From assembly GCA_003427395.1 (NCBI GenBank), contig BFEA01000431.1, positions 14,604-34,947 of the forward strand: a stretch of 20,344 nt of DNA. The letters are read 5' to 3'. The position numbers and the translations under genes are program-made. Positions 1 through 8,385 of this stretch are shown piece by piece. Positions within the stretch are counted from its first letter, which is position 1, and every line of letters starts with the position of its first letter. The notes under the pieces were generated by a model, which saw only the letters and a list, made by a program, of their open reading frames with translations, had not been told where the DNA came from and did not search any database. Origin of the DNA: Chara braunii. Taxonomy: Eukaryota; Streptophyta; Charophyceae; Charales; Characeae.

Positions 1-93
1 GTGTGTGTGTGCTCGTGTATGTTTGTGTGTGTGTGTGTATGTGTGTGTGTGGGTGGGGGCGTGTGTTTGTGTGTGCGTTGATGTGTGTATGTG
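1..93. repeat. imperfect (GT)n microsatellite
   Basis: Almost pure alternating G and T interrupted by C, A and GGG. It runs off the left edge of the window, so its true length is unknown. It produces a Cys/Val-rich reading frame that is not a gene. Confidence 0.95.
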
Positions 94-126
94 TGGCGGG
101 GGGAGGGTAGGGAGGACCTCCCCCAC

Positions 127-152
127 CAATCAATCAATCAATCAATCAATCA
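127..152. repeat. (CAAT)n microsatellite
   Basis: About six perfect CAAT units in tandem, followed by an AT-rich stretch with T-runs near 186-205 and 235-247. There is no coding signal. Confidence 0.95.
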
Positions 153-360
153 AAATCCAATCACCCACCGGTATTTATTTATTTTTCTAATTTATTTTTT
201 TTCAAATTTCCACACACCAAAAAGGACCCCCTAATTTTTTTTTTTTTACTTGTTTTTGTTCGAGGGGGTAGGGTCTGGGTTCCGGAACCCCAATCTGAAA
301 CCCCCACCCCCAACCCCCTCTGCCCTCGGTCGCTGCGGGCCGCGGCATTCCGCGTTCGCT

Positions 361-424
361 GCGGTCATGACCGCGGGTCCGCGACCTGGACCGTAGGCCG
401 CGGTCGTGCCCGTGGTGACCGCGG
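361..424. repeat. GC-rich cluster of short inverted repeats
   Basis: Three small dyads are packed into 64 bases: a perfect 14-bp palindrome GCGGTCATGACCGC at 361-374; GGTCC...GGACC around 376-392; and CCGCGGTC (398-405) facing GACCGCGG (417-424) over an 11-base loop. The patch is CpG-dense and stands out from the AT-rich flanks. No protein is recognised in any frame. It could be a protein-binding patch or the remains of a GC-rich repeat. Confidence 0.6.
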
Positions 425-2181
425 CCGTGGGGGATTCATAGCCCGTACGTCCCACTCGCGTATACGTGTCCTCTCCTCGTTGTACGGGAAGAGGCGTGGC
501 GAGGGCACGCGAAGTCAGCACCCAGTCGCATTGGGGTTGTTAGTCCACATGGCAACAAGGGCAAAGCGCACGATTAATCATGCATCATTCATTCGACACA
601 CTATTCAATCCCATCGCACGTTCATCTGATCAATCAATCAATATCTTTGTCATGCTGACACAGGTTCTCAGGCACAGTCCACTTCATGCATATATCAAGT
701 GAGAGGAGAGAAATCAGCACGACCCACTTATTATAGTACAACACGTAGCAGAAGGAAGGTGTGGGGGAGAAGAGGAGTAGATCAGAGGAGGGGAGAAAGC
801 AGAAGATAATTACACAAGAAAGTCTGGCAATCTTGACGAGAAATTTCGGCTCAAATGTCGGGTGAACGGAATTCACGCTCGAAGACTTATACCTTGAGAC
901 AAAGAAGGCACATCCGCCATAAAATTTCACCATGGCCCTCGGCCATACACCCACTCAACCTTCAATTCGAACCTCACACCGACACTGACGATCCAAGCCG
1001 TCACGTCCTACTCCCACCATAGAGATCGTAACCCCACTGACTTTGTCTCTGCACGGTCTTGCCCGGATCCCACAGTCCGTCGGGCAATCCACCGCACAGC
1101 CGACAAGACTACAGTCAGCCCGTCAGGACTTTTCGACTCGCACCTGCACACGTACCACCTAGCCACTACTTCCCGTAAGCTCGCTGATGAGTTGAGAGAG
1201 CGTTTCGGTAGCACTTGCGGAATTTATAGTTGCGGGAAAGGAGGTAGATGCCAGGAAGGGTTAGGATTGAGGTAGGGAGAGGTAGGGGAAGGTTCGGGGA
1301 TAATCGTCCGACGAAAGCCCTGTCGGTCCTTCGAATCCCAGTTGTAGCCAATGAGAATCGTCGCGTAACAAGAATTTCCTTTTTACACGGCGCGTCTCTT
1401 TGACTAGAGGCGAGGAGGAGGAAATCGACGGGGTATTCAGGCGCAAGGATTAGAGCGGGAAGGAGAAGGGCGCGAAGGATAGCATGACACGGAACCAAGA
1501 TTCAGACGCTCAAGAAAGAGAAAAATCGCACGAGGGTAGCATAGATGGAAAACGGTGACAAAGAGAGAAGGGGCGTGAGATCGAAGAAGAGAGTGTCGAA
1601 GGTAGCGAGGGAAACGAAAGCGAGGGAAACGGAGAAGGGGGGGGGGGAGGAGCTCGCATACATGGCACCGACACGAAAGCAAAAAGGGCACCGAAACAGT
1701 TACAGCTCATTCAGAATCCTACGCTAATTCAAAATTGAAAAACACCAGTTCCACGCGTAGAGTGAACGTGGAAAAAAAAAGCCATACGCCTATTCAGATT
1801 CACACAAGAATTCCCAGAATTTTTTGAGACAAAGTCGAGAACGAACAAAAAGGACACCTCGGGTCCCGCTTATTCCGGAATTCCTAACCGTCCAGCCAAA
1901 TCCCCAACGCACTCTCAAAGGAGCGCGTAATTCCCATGTATTTCCTGAATTGTGAAAAAATGGAATTCCAAAAACCGATCAAAATGGCAAGGGGCAGGCC
2001 TCGAGTAATGCGCATCGATTCATAAAAACACAAAAAGGGGCCTCTTCGCTCTGGTTGCAAAATATCATAAAAAAAGGAGGGTTGGAAGAAGATGGCGCAG
2101 GTCCTGAAGCTGGCGCGTCACAGGCACCCTCGCGGAGGCTTGTTGTTTTCGAGCACTTGACTTCTACTTTGCTTCCTGCTG
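425..2181. other. gene-free stretch, nothing recognised
   Basis: Short open frames on both strands (up to about 110 codons) show no domain, no codon bias and no homology I recognise. The stretch contains purine-rich DNA at 1440-1660 with a G-run near 1638-1647, and AT-rich DNA with scattered GAATTC-like words at 1740-2080. No RNA gene or clear mobile element was seen. Confidence 0.5.
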
Positions 2182-2250
2182 GGAAGGGGACCCGGGGGAA
2201 GGGGAGCCAGGGGAGGGGGGTGTCGGGGTAGGGGGGAGCCGGGAGAGGTG
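2182..2250 (+). other. G-run tract with quadruplex potential
   Basis: At least seven runs of three to six G lie within 70 bases on the plus strand, separated by one to seven bases. This fits the usual G-quadruplex pattern of four G3+ runs with short loops. It lies just downstream (in minus-strand orientation) of the minus-strand U6-like relic. Confidence 0.6.
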
Positions 2251-2356
2251 AGGGCGCAGCCTAGGGAGGTGGCTGGTGGGCCTCTTGCTCTATCATTTCT
2301 CGGGGTGTCCAGCTATATGGGGGCCTCGTGTCCCACTCCAGTTCTCCCCGCTTCCC

Positions 2357-2453
2357 GCAGGTCCTTCGCCTGGCTTGCCCCCTTTGCTAGGGGCCATGGT
2401 AATCTTCTCTGTATCATTCCAATGCATTAATGTTAATGCATGCCCTGGAGGAC
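2357..2453 (-). pseudogene. U6 snRNA-like relic (minus strand)
   Basis: On the minus strand, bases 2423 to 2389 match the invariant U6 core at about 33 of 35 positions: ATTGGAAxGATACAGAGAAG, then GATTA, then CATGGCCCCT. The ACAGAGA box, which recognises 5' splice sites in the spliceosome, is intact. Upstream, a GUCC-UCCA-GGGC hairpin at 2453-2442 resembles the U6 5' stem-loop. Two changes argue against function. The catalytic AGC triad reads ACC. An inserted 9+9 bp palindrome (2422-2441) separates the 5' hairpin from the core. The 3' half is only loosely alignable (GCAAAGG for GCGCAAGG), and no T-run terminator is seen. A TAAATA sequence lies about 25 bases upstream, but no upstream sequence element (USE). 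A decayed U6 copy is the best reading. Confidence 0.6.
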
Positions 2454-2748
2454 AAAGCACCTGGTCCACTATTTACGAAATGTGCAAATGAGAGTGAATC
2501 TTCTGCTAGAACATGGGAAGATACACCGCCATATTTTTTGTCTTCTGCGCATGTGGTGAGTAGCGGAGCGAGGCCCTAAGTTTGTTTTTTGGAGGCCCAA
2601 AGTTTAATGTTTTTGGTATGCCGCATGGAGCACAGGAGGTGGGGTGTGGGAGGAGAACAGTGCGAGAGTCAGGAGAAGGGAATGACAGGGGAAGAGGGGT
2701 GGGAGGAGAATGCACCAGAGGAGGAGGTGGCGTGGGTGTGGGGTTATG

Positions 2749-3107
2749 TTCAGCCATTCTGTTAAGATTGACATTTTTGTGAAATTTCACGAATTTCAAA
2801 TTGGGCGTTTGGAAAAAAAAACAGCATTTTTTAGTCCCCACAAGGGCCACAACATCGGGCCATTGAGGATGCTGGACCATCCCATGTACCTGGATTCTTT
2901 TTCATTTTTTTTGGACCCTCGAATGTATTCTGACGATACTTTACATCCATGTAAGTCAGATGGTATGGCGTGCCAAGGAGGCTGTACCATCAATGGTCTG
3001 TTGTCATGGGGCCACAGAAATGCTAAAAAATGCTGTTTTTTTTCCAGACGCCCTATTTCGTGAAATCTCACAAAAATGTCAATTTTAAGTTTTAACTAGA
3101 TGGCTGT
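2749..3107. mobile_element. foldback / MITE-like inverted repeat element
   Basis: The left arm (about 2751-2890) and right arm (about 2970-3107) are imperfect reverse complements. The best match runs from the shared CAGCCAT end through TTGACATTTTTGTG, TTTCACGAA, GGGCGT and an A-run to ACAGCATTTTTTAG. The flanks carry TTATG at 2744-2748 and 3108-3112, a candidate 5-bp target duplication. There is no transposase ORF, so a non-autonomous MITE or two inverted copies of one repeat are both possible. Frames across it give mirrored Lys/Cys/Phe peptides that are artefacts of the inverted repeat. Confidence 0.6.
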
Positions 3108-3112
3108 TTATG

Positions 3113-3511
3113 GGGGAGAAGGATGGAGAGGGAGTGGCGAACAACGGGAAGAACAAAGAGGAGGAGGTGGCGTAGGAATGGGGTCGTGGAGCATGAGGAA
3201 AATGTGTCCGCCGTTGTTGTAGTAGTCGTGGTGGGCGTGCGCTTGCATACATAACAACTGCCTAGGCCACATTGACTACCGCTTCGTAAAGACTTGGGGA
3301 AGACAGTCAAAATTAGCAGAACTGAGATTGAATGGGACCATGGGGACTGCAGCAATGTGGTTGATCACCTCGCGACCCCTCTCAACATTGAAGAGCAGAT
3401 CTGTGTTAGGAGATGGGGGCTTTGGAAGTATAGTGAGCTCTGAGGATGCGGAGGAGCAAAAAAAAAAAACGAGGGCAAGTACGTTGGAGTCACACCCAAC
3501 CTTCAGAAAGA
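3113..3511. other. gene-free stretch before the retrotransposon
   Basis: Purine-rich and low-complexity DNA. AGAGGAGGAGGTGGCGT occurs here at 3157-3173 and also at 2717-2733, flanking the foldback element as a direct repeat. An A-run lies near 3460. No gene is seen. Confidence 0.5.
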
Positions 3512-3515
3512 CAAC
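3512..3515. repeat. target-site duplication CAAC, left copy
   Basis: CAAC directly precedes the 5' LTR and recurs at 12207-12210 directly after the 3' LTR. ACAAC would also match if the final A of the LTR belongs to the duplication. This supports one intact insertion of both LTRs. Confidence 0.75.
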
Positions 3516-3668
3516 TGCAGTAACCCTATTCAGAAGTAGTCTGGGCCCCTGAACTCAGCCCCAAGCAACACAGACCAACTTTGGTCTGCGCTGGGCTGTG
3601 TGACCAGGACACACCAAGGCCTGAGTCTGTTGCGTTTGGTTGTGTGACCAAATGCTGCACCTAGGAAA

Positions 3669-3698
3669 GTCAAGGGTCAAAGTCACCTGTAGAGTCAA
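3669..3698 (-). promoter_or_regulatory. W-box-like TTGAC cluster in LTR
   Basis: GTCAA (TTGAC on the minus strand) occurs at 3669, 3676 and 3694, with a further GTCA at 3683, all inside a roughly 50-bp block identical in the 3' LTR (11331-11360). TTGAC is the core of the plant WRKY W-box. That it binds anything here is inference. Confidence 0.3.
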
Positions 3699-4366
3699 AG
3701 GTACCGCGCCCAGGCCCTTGGTTGGATACGCTCACTTGTCGTGCGCAGGTACCCATACACGCATCCAGGTCGAAGGGAATTCAGCTTCAACCTTCAAGCC
3801 AATCTGGGCCTTCGTTTGCATCAAGATCTGGACGGCTCAAGTTTGCAGCATCCGGGGTCCAGACCCCGAGTCAACGCTACTTAAGCATTGACCTCCCTGG
3901 CTTTGACATTCATTTTGTCTTGCGTAGAGGCTGACTTCAACGCTGGCTCGACGCTGTGACGCTGGCATTGTGATTTGGCGAGGCACTGCTGATCCGGCAT
4001 GGTGGCTGGCTTGCACCTGTCTTCTTGGCATGCTGACGTGGCAGCTGCCATGCGTTGTCGCTGATGTGGCTGCTGCCACGTGTATCATTGGCTGACGTGG
4101 CCACTGCCACGTGTTCTTCTATTGCTGACGAAGCGAAGCTACGTGACTTGTATTGTTGTTCTGATTATTGTCATTCGGGAGGAAATCAGGACTGTGGAGA
4201 GATCGTGGATACGTACCTGGTTGTCTTCATGTCGACATTGCTCCGGCGCTGATGAGAGACTGATTAGACGTGCCACGTGGCATATTGAGGTTACTTCAGA
4301 TACTCGTTCAGACTATTGATTATTGAGGTGGTTATTGAGGAGGGAGCCCGAAGCAGGTGTGGGCCT

Positions 4367-4374
4367 TGTATTTA
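4367..4374 (+). promoter_or_regulatory. TATA-like box of the LTR promoter
   Basis: TGTATTTA followed by a long pyrimidine-rich tract (TTCCTCTCC...CTCTCTCC). The 57 bases at 4359-4415 are identical in the 3' LTR, while the LTRs overall differ by about 8%. This is the expected location of the U3/R promoter, with transcription starting roughly 30 bases downstream. The box is weak by consensus. Confidence 0.4.
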
Positions 4375-4542
4375 CTTCCTCTCCTTTGTCTAATCTCCCT
4401 CCTCTCTCCTTCGTCAGTCTATGATTATCTTGTCTCATTCTCTTTGGACACGATTTTGACTATTGGTAATCATCAGCCGGTTGACATTATTCTGGGATTG
4501 CATTGTTGACGACTGTTTTCACGATCTGGATTCATTGCAATT

Positions 4543-4555
4543 TGGTATCGGAGCA
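4543..4555 (+). promoter_or_regulatory. primer binding site, initiator-Met tRNA type
   Basis: TGGTATCGGAGCA follows the 5' LTR end after three bases. It matches the complement of the plant initiator-Met tRNA 3' end (TGGTATCAGAGC) with one A-to-G difference. Minus-strand cDNA synthesis starts here in Ty3/gypsy elements. Confidence 0.85.
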
Positions 4556-4608
4556 GTTCTCCTGACGACAACGATTGTACACGTGTGCACGCGCCAGGTG
4601 GCCCGCAG

Positions 4609-5630
4609 GTAAGTGTGGTGCACACGTGTGTTGAGTAGGTGATGACATGACAAGAGATACGCCGGAGGTATTGACGTGGCACAGACTTCACTGGCGAGAA
4701 GACACCACTGAGGTTACTCCACTGGCGAGAGGAAATCCCAACGAGGCTCCTGACGTGGCAGTAGGGACCGCGACCAAGAGATATCGAGCGCCAGCCAGGA
4801 TCGTGATAGTGACGTGGCATCGCGATTCCTTGCTGACGTGGCATATGTTGTGCCACGTCTGAAGACCTTGTTGGTTGATTGCTGAAGTGACACTTTTTAT
4901 GCTGCTGACGTGGGACAGGGTCTACTGCAGATGCTGACTTGGCCTTGGGGAAACACAGGATTGATTGCTGACGTGGTAGGAAGCAAGTCATCACACCTGT
5001 CTTCGTGAGGTGGTGACTACCTGCTGACATGGCATCGGTCTCCTTGGCTGACGTGGCATTGTCTGACTGACTGGAACGGTGATGGTATCGTGACGTGACA
5101 TGTGGAAGTGACAAGTGGCAAGGATCAGAGTACACATTTGCTGACGTGGCATCTCGCTATTGGTTGACTGGACACAAAGTGCTCACGTGGCAGTACATGC
5201 TATGTTGGCACTCCACGGATGACACGTGGCAGGCAAGATTACTGCCAAGTAAGAGAAGCATTCGGAAGGCGACGGCGGTACAGCTGACTGAACTGACTAT
5301 ACAGCTGTAGTGCCAGCTGTCAGGGAGGGTGCTTCATCACATTGACATCAGGAAGACACAGCGGGTGGAAGAACGTTGCTGATAAATTGTTTGTTGTTGT
5401 TGTTGACATACTTACCTTGTCGCTGTTGTTGTTGGCATACTTACCTTGTCGTTGTTGTGTTCTGGTGCTTGCGTACTTACTTGTGTGTTGTGTCTGATCA
5501 CACAGGCCTGGCGTGGTAACTGTATACTCATAGGACATTATCACACAGACGAAAGAACAACAATTAGTATAAGTAGAGATCGTTTTTTTTTTTATTATTT
5601 CTTTTCATTTTTCTGTTTCATTATTGCAAG
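4609..5630 (+). other. putative leader intron of the retrotransposon
   Basis: CAG|GTAAGT at 4606-4614 is a perfect consensus 5' splice site, 53 bases after the PBS. It sits in the loop of a perfect 12-bp hairpin (4579-4590 with 4618-4629). Near the other end a long pyrimidine-rich tract (5581-5620) precedes an AG at 5629-5630; further candidate acceptors end at 5655 and 5706. No ATG occurs between the LTR end and the donor, whereas the stretch that would be removed contains many. Splicing would place ORF1 (ATG at 5694) near the mRNA 5' end. The donor is strong by sequence, but the acceptor choice is inference. Confidence 0.45.
4672..5231 (+). promoter_or_regulatory. cluster of TGACGTGGCA motifs in the 5' leader
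   Basis: Exact TGACGTGGCA occurs at 4672, 4751, 4810, 4834, 5049 and 5142, and in the LTR at 4034. One-to-three-base variants occur at 4906, 4935, 4969, 5025, 5091, 5183 and 5222, plus an inverted copy at 4851. Spacing is irregular (18-79 bases) and the bases between are not alike, so this is not a simple tandem repeat. TGACGTGG and CACGTGG are ACGT-core sites bound by plant bZIP factors. The repeats also create a spurious minus-strand reading frame rich in PRQQ. Confidence 0.8.
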
Positions 5631-5693
5631 TATTTTCGCAAACCTGATTTCCAAGATGTTAGTGTGTGGAAATTACTCTTGCTTCTTTTTCCG

Positions 5694-6329
5694 ATGACAT
5701 TGTTAGCGGGTGAAGGATCTTCCGAACCCAAGACTAGGAGACAGGCAGAGACAAAGAAACAAGAGTTACTGGCTCTATGGGACCAGCTAATAAATGATTT
5801 GCGTTCGTCCGGACCGGAATCCGAACGACACGTTCGTAATCTGTTTTATTTTAAGACGGTAGAGAACCGTCTAAAGCAAGCAATTACGGTCGCGAAAGTT
5901 GTGGCTGTCGGAATCGAAGTGTCTAAAACGATGGCCAAGTGTCGGAAGGCGCTGGACCACTTTGCTATCAAGCAGCTGGAAGAAGTCATGGAGTTGTCTA
6001 GCAAAGGCGAAATCATACCAGAAGTGACCGAGGCTACGATTGACGTGAACATCCAACAATTAAGAGAGACGCGGGCTGCAGAAGAAAGGAAGACAGAAGA
6101 ACTAGCCCGGAAACATGAACGGGAACTGGGGCGGGAACAGAAAGTGAAAGAAACCAGACAAGTGATAGGAACAAAAGGAAAGGAACAGACTGACATGACA
6201 AAGATGTTGTATCACATCATGACTTACCTCACCTTCTTGGAAGAAAAGATTGACAAACAACAAAGTCAGTTAGACGAGATTGTTGTAGGATTGCGAACTG
6301 TCACAAACATTGTGAAAGAGAACAGTTGA
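5694..6329 (+). CDS. ORF1: intact coiled-coil protein upstream of gag
   Basis: The first in-frame ATG at 5694 gives 211 residues. An earlier GTG at 5664 would add a Leu-rich segment but is unlikely as a start. I recognise no catalytic domain. The protein is highly charged. Residues ~121-155 form a Glu/Lys/Arg-rich helix (LRETRAAEERKTEELARK), and residues ~172-209 show heptad-like spacing (FLEEKIDKQQSQLDEIVVGL), so coiled-coil multimerisation is plausible. It lies between the leader and gag, in a different frame from gag, ending 52 bases before the gag ATG. It could be an accessory protein or a split-off N-terminal part of Gag. It is the only long frame in the element without a stop or frameshift. 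The start choice, function and whether it is translated are inference. Confidence 0.6.
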   Translation: MTLLAGEGSSEPKTRRQAETKKQELLALWDQLINDLRSSGPESERHVRNLFYFKTVENRLKQAITVAKVVAVGIEVSKTMAKCRKALDHFAIKQLEEVMELSSKGEIIPEVTEATIDVNIQQLRETRAAEERKTEELARKHERELGREQKVKETRQVIGTKGKEQTDMTKMLYHIMTYLTFLEEKIDKQQSQLDEIVVGLRTVTNIVKENS

Positions 6330-6381
6330 TAGCAGAAAAAGGAGACGAGGTTAAGAAAGAAAGAAAGAAGTCAAAAAGTTA

Positions 6382-7190
6382 ATGAGTGATGCGATGAAGT
6401 CTGTTGTTCCTCAAGATCAGAAGACGTCTAATGGAGGAGGAAAGCCGTCTAATAGACGAGGACCGAGTCCGCCGTCTTCTCCACCAAACACTCCTCCTTC
6501 CACACCTCATTCGTTTCCACCTCCTTCGTCTCCACCTCCGAAGTCTCCAACTTCTCCGCAAGGTAAGGTAAGTACAGAACCGGAGAAGCTGAAAAGAAAA
6601 GAAAAGGTGAAGATGAAATTGCCTTTTACGTTTTGCAACAAAAAGGATGAGAATTTGTTGCTCTGGATAGCGGAAATACAGATATATTGTGGTACGGCTC
6701 ATGTCGAACCCGAGCCCCAAGTTGCTTTCTCGACTTCTTGTCTAGGGGGGGAACGAAGAAATGGGTACAGGCCGAAGCCAATGCTGCAGGTTTCAATGAC
6801 ATTGGTGAGTGGGCTGCGACGTTGAACCTAAAGCAGTTTTTTGGCAAGATCAAGGAACGTTTTTTGGATAAGATAATGGCTGATAAGACCTTTGACCAGC
6901 TCACCAGCATTGGGCAAAGATATTGGACCTCAGTGGAAGCACTGTCTCGATAAGTTGATCGGTTGTTGCAGGTTCCTTGATTAAACTTGCAAGACAACCA
7001 AGTCTTGTATATCTATTCTCGCGCTCTGCCCGAGCCCATTCGTGGACAACTCGTGGTGGAATCGAAATCCGAAAAGTATAATTATAGGCAGTTTCGCGAT
7101 TTGGCTCTCCAACGAGAGCAAATGACTTCACAAGTTAAAAATTATTATGCCTTTGTAGTAAAGTATGGCGGTGGAGGAGGCGAGGTGTAG
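6382..7190 (+). pseudogene. gag: gag (broken): Pro-rich N-terminus plus capsid-like region
   Basis: From ATG 6382 the protein starts with a linker of Ser/Pro repeats (about residues 28-60, PPSSPPNTPPSTP), then a Lys-rich stretch. A capsid-type region follows, with FCNKKDENLLLWIAEIQIYC, typical of Ty3/gypsy Gag. Near the seven-G run at 6745-6751 the frame shifts. The capsid region continues in the other frame (KKWVQAEANAAGFNDIGEWA ... QFFGKIKERFLD) with premature stops at 6951 (TAA) and 6978 (TGA). It resumes as the helical YIYSRALPEPIRGQL segment and ends at 7188 (TAG). Gag would form the virus-like particle. The homopolymer shift is most simply decay; a programmed shift is less likely because further stops follow. 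Confidence 0.8.
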
Positions 7191-7350
7191 GCAAGCGGGT
7201 ACTCTGGCGCCAAAAGCGTCAGGACCACACCCTCGTCGTTTCTTATTATGATACCATGGAGAAGTGGTAATTGGAGGCCGAGGGTGTGGCGAACAGTAGT
7301 GATTCCGATAAGGGGGAAGTCACTGCCGCTGTGGTTAACAAGGGAGGACC

Positions 7351-8139
7351 ATGACCGCCAGGAAAAAAAAAGAAGCCACGCTCGTTTGCCGAGCATCCCG
7401 GAATTGCGGTCGGGAAGCCCCGGGAAAAGATAAGAATTTCACAAGAATTGTGGCAGGAAAGAATGAACAATGCGCAATGTTTAAAGTGCGCAGGATACGT
7501 GATTGCTTAGTGCCTACTTATTCGAAACCCAAAAGCGAGCAGCTTGTAGGAGTAGCATCTGCTCCTACTGAGTTAAAGGGTTTGGAACAAGAAGGTAAGG
7601 CGCCTATGATCCTTTCCAACCCTTTGACTCGCACGGCAGAGGATGACTTTTCTTCGGCCCGTCGTCCACAACACCCTAAACCTGTCTTATGCATTGTCTC
7701 TTTGGACGACTCTCTTGACGAGCTTGGTAACAAGTTGCTAGCATTACGAAGCTCGTGGTCTAAGAAATCAAAGTCCAAGGGTGACCTACTACTCGCGGAA
7801 GTAGAGATTGCACATACCCGCGTAGGAGTTTTATTGGACTCGGGATCCACACGATCCTACATATCCGAGAAAGCAATCCGTAAGTTGCATATCGGAATGA
7901 AGCTAAAAGACTTGTCTAAACCCATCACGTCTATTTTAGCCGACAAAACCACGATCACTGTTTCGCAATATGTTGATCGTGTGAAGTGTCGATTCCGTAC
8001 CAAGGAAGGAAAGAAGATTGTTCACGAGGTTTCCTTTCTTGTGGAGAAAAAATTACCTTTTAATTTGTTTCTGGGAATAGACTGGCACGAGGAAGTCAAC
8101 CCACATATCAATTTAAAAGAGGAGATTATGCAATTGTGA
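7351..8139 (+). pseudogene. aspartic protease region of pol
   Basis: The open segment encodes 262 codons. Residues ~150-262 match a retropepsin: the catalytic loop LLDSGSTRSYIS (Asp codon at 7837-7839), a flap-like region around TSILADKTTITV, and LGIDWHEEVNPHI, the usual end of the Ty3/gypsy protease fold. The first ~140 residues are a low-similarity linker. The ATG at 7351 is only the first in the open stretch; the native protease is cut from Gag-Pol. The frame ends at TGA 8137, where the polyprotein should run on into RT. Similarity in the same frame continues after this and two more stops (8233, 8374), so these are decay. The catalytic Asp-Ser-Gly is intact. Confidence 0.85.
7478..7516 (+). 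pseudogene. possible nucleocapsid zinc-knuckle remnant
   Basis: In the frame starting at 7478, CLKC is followed by Gly-Tyr, four codons (one a TAG) and Cys. This resembles C-x2-C-x4-H-x4-C with a shortened loop, Tyr in place of His and a stop inside. It sits between capsid and protease, where a nucleocapsid knuckle is expected. The likeness is partial. Confidence 0.3.
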
Positions 8140-8385
8140 GATACACACTCTGAATTGAAACCTATCAAACTGTGCCATAAGTCTGGTTCTGACTCTATTC
8201 TGTCTTTCTGTTGTATGAGTTATCCAGCATTCTGATTAATGGTTTCAAAGAAAAAGTTGGAACAGGAAGTAGTGATGGTTTTAGTAAAGAAAGCAGGTGA
8301 GTGTTCTACTTCCTATCCTCTTTCGACAGAAAAACTTCTACGCCAGTATAAAGATTTATTCACTGAACCAACATGAATAATTGAA

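Larger units (their letters stand above)
3516..4539 (+). repeat. 5' LTR
   Basis: Starts TG and ends CA four bases before the PBS. It aligns along its length with 11184-12206. It contains several ACGT-core motifs (4034-4113, 4272-4281), a cluster of GTCAA words (3669-3698), a TATA-like box and a CT-rich tract near the expected transcription start. Indels against the 3' LTR lie near 3591, 3790 and 3950. Compared with its partner, many differences are C/T or G/A, as expected from decay of methylated cytosines. Confidence 0.93.

Noticed and set aside
5-190. Cys/Val-rich small ORF
   Set aside because: Translation of a GT microsatellite.
246-521. 91-codon minus-strand frame in GC-rich DNA
   Set aside because: Composition-driven; covers the inverted-repeat patch and has no recognisable domain.
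4249-4275. CTGATGAGA in the LTR as a hammerhead core
   Set aside because: No GAAA segment at suitable distance and no stem II.
4473-5135. 220-codon minus-strand open frame in the leader
   Set aside because: Its recurrent PRQQ/CHVSS peptides come from the inverted TGACGTGGCA words. It overlaps the LTR end and PBS and shows no domain.
6745-6751. Programmed frameshift in gag at the G7 run
   Set aside because: The shift lies inside the capsid region rather than at the gag-pol junction and is followed by further stops, so decay is simpler.
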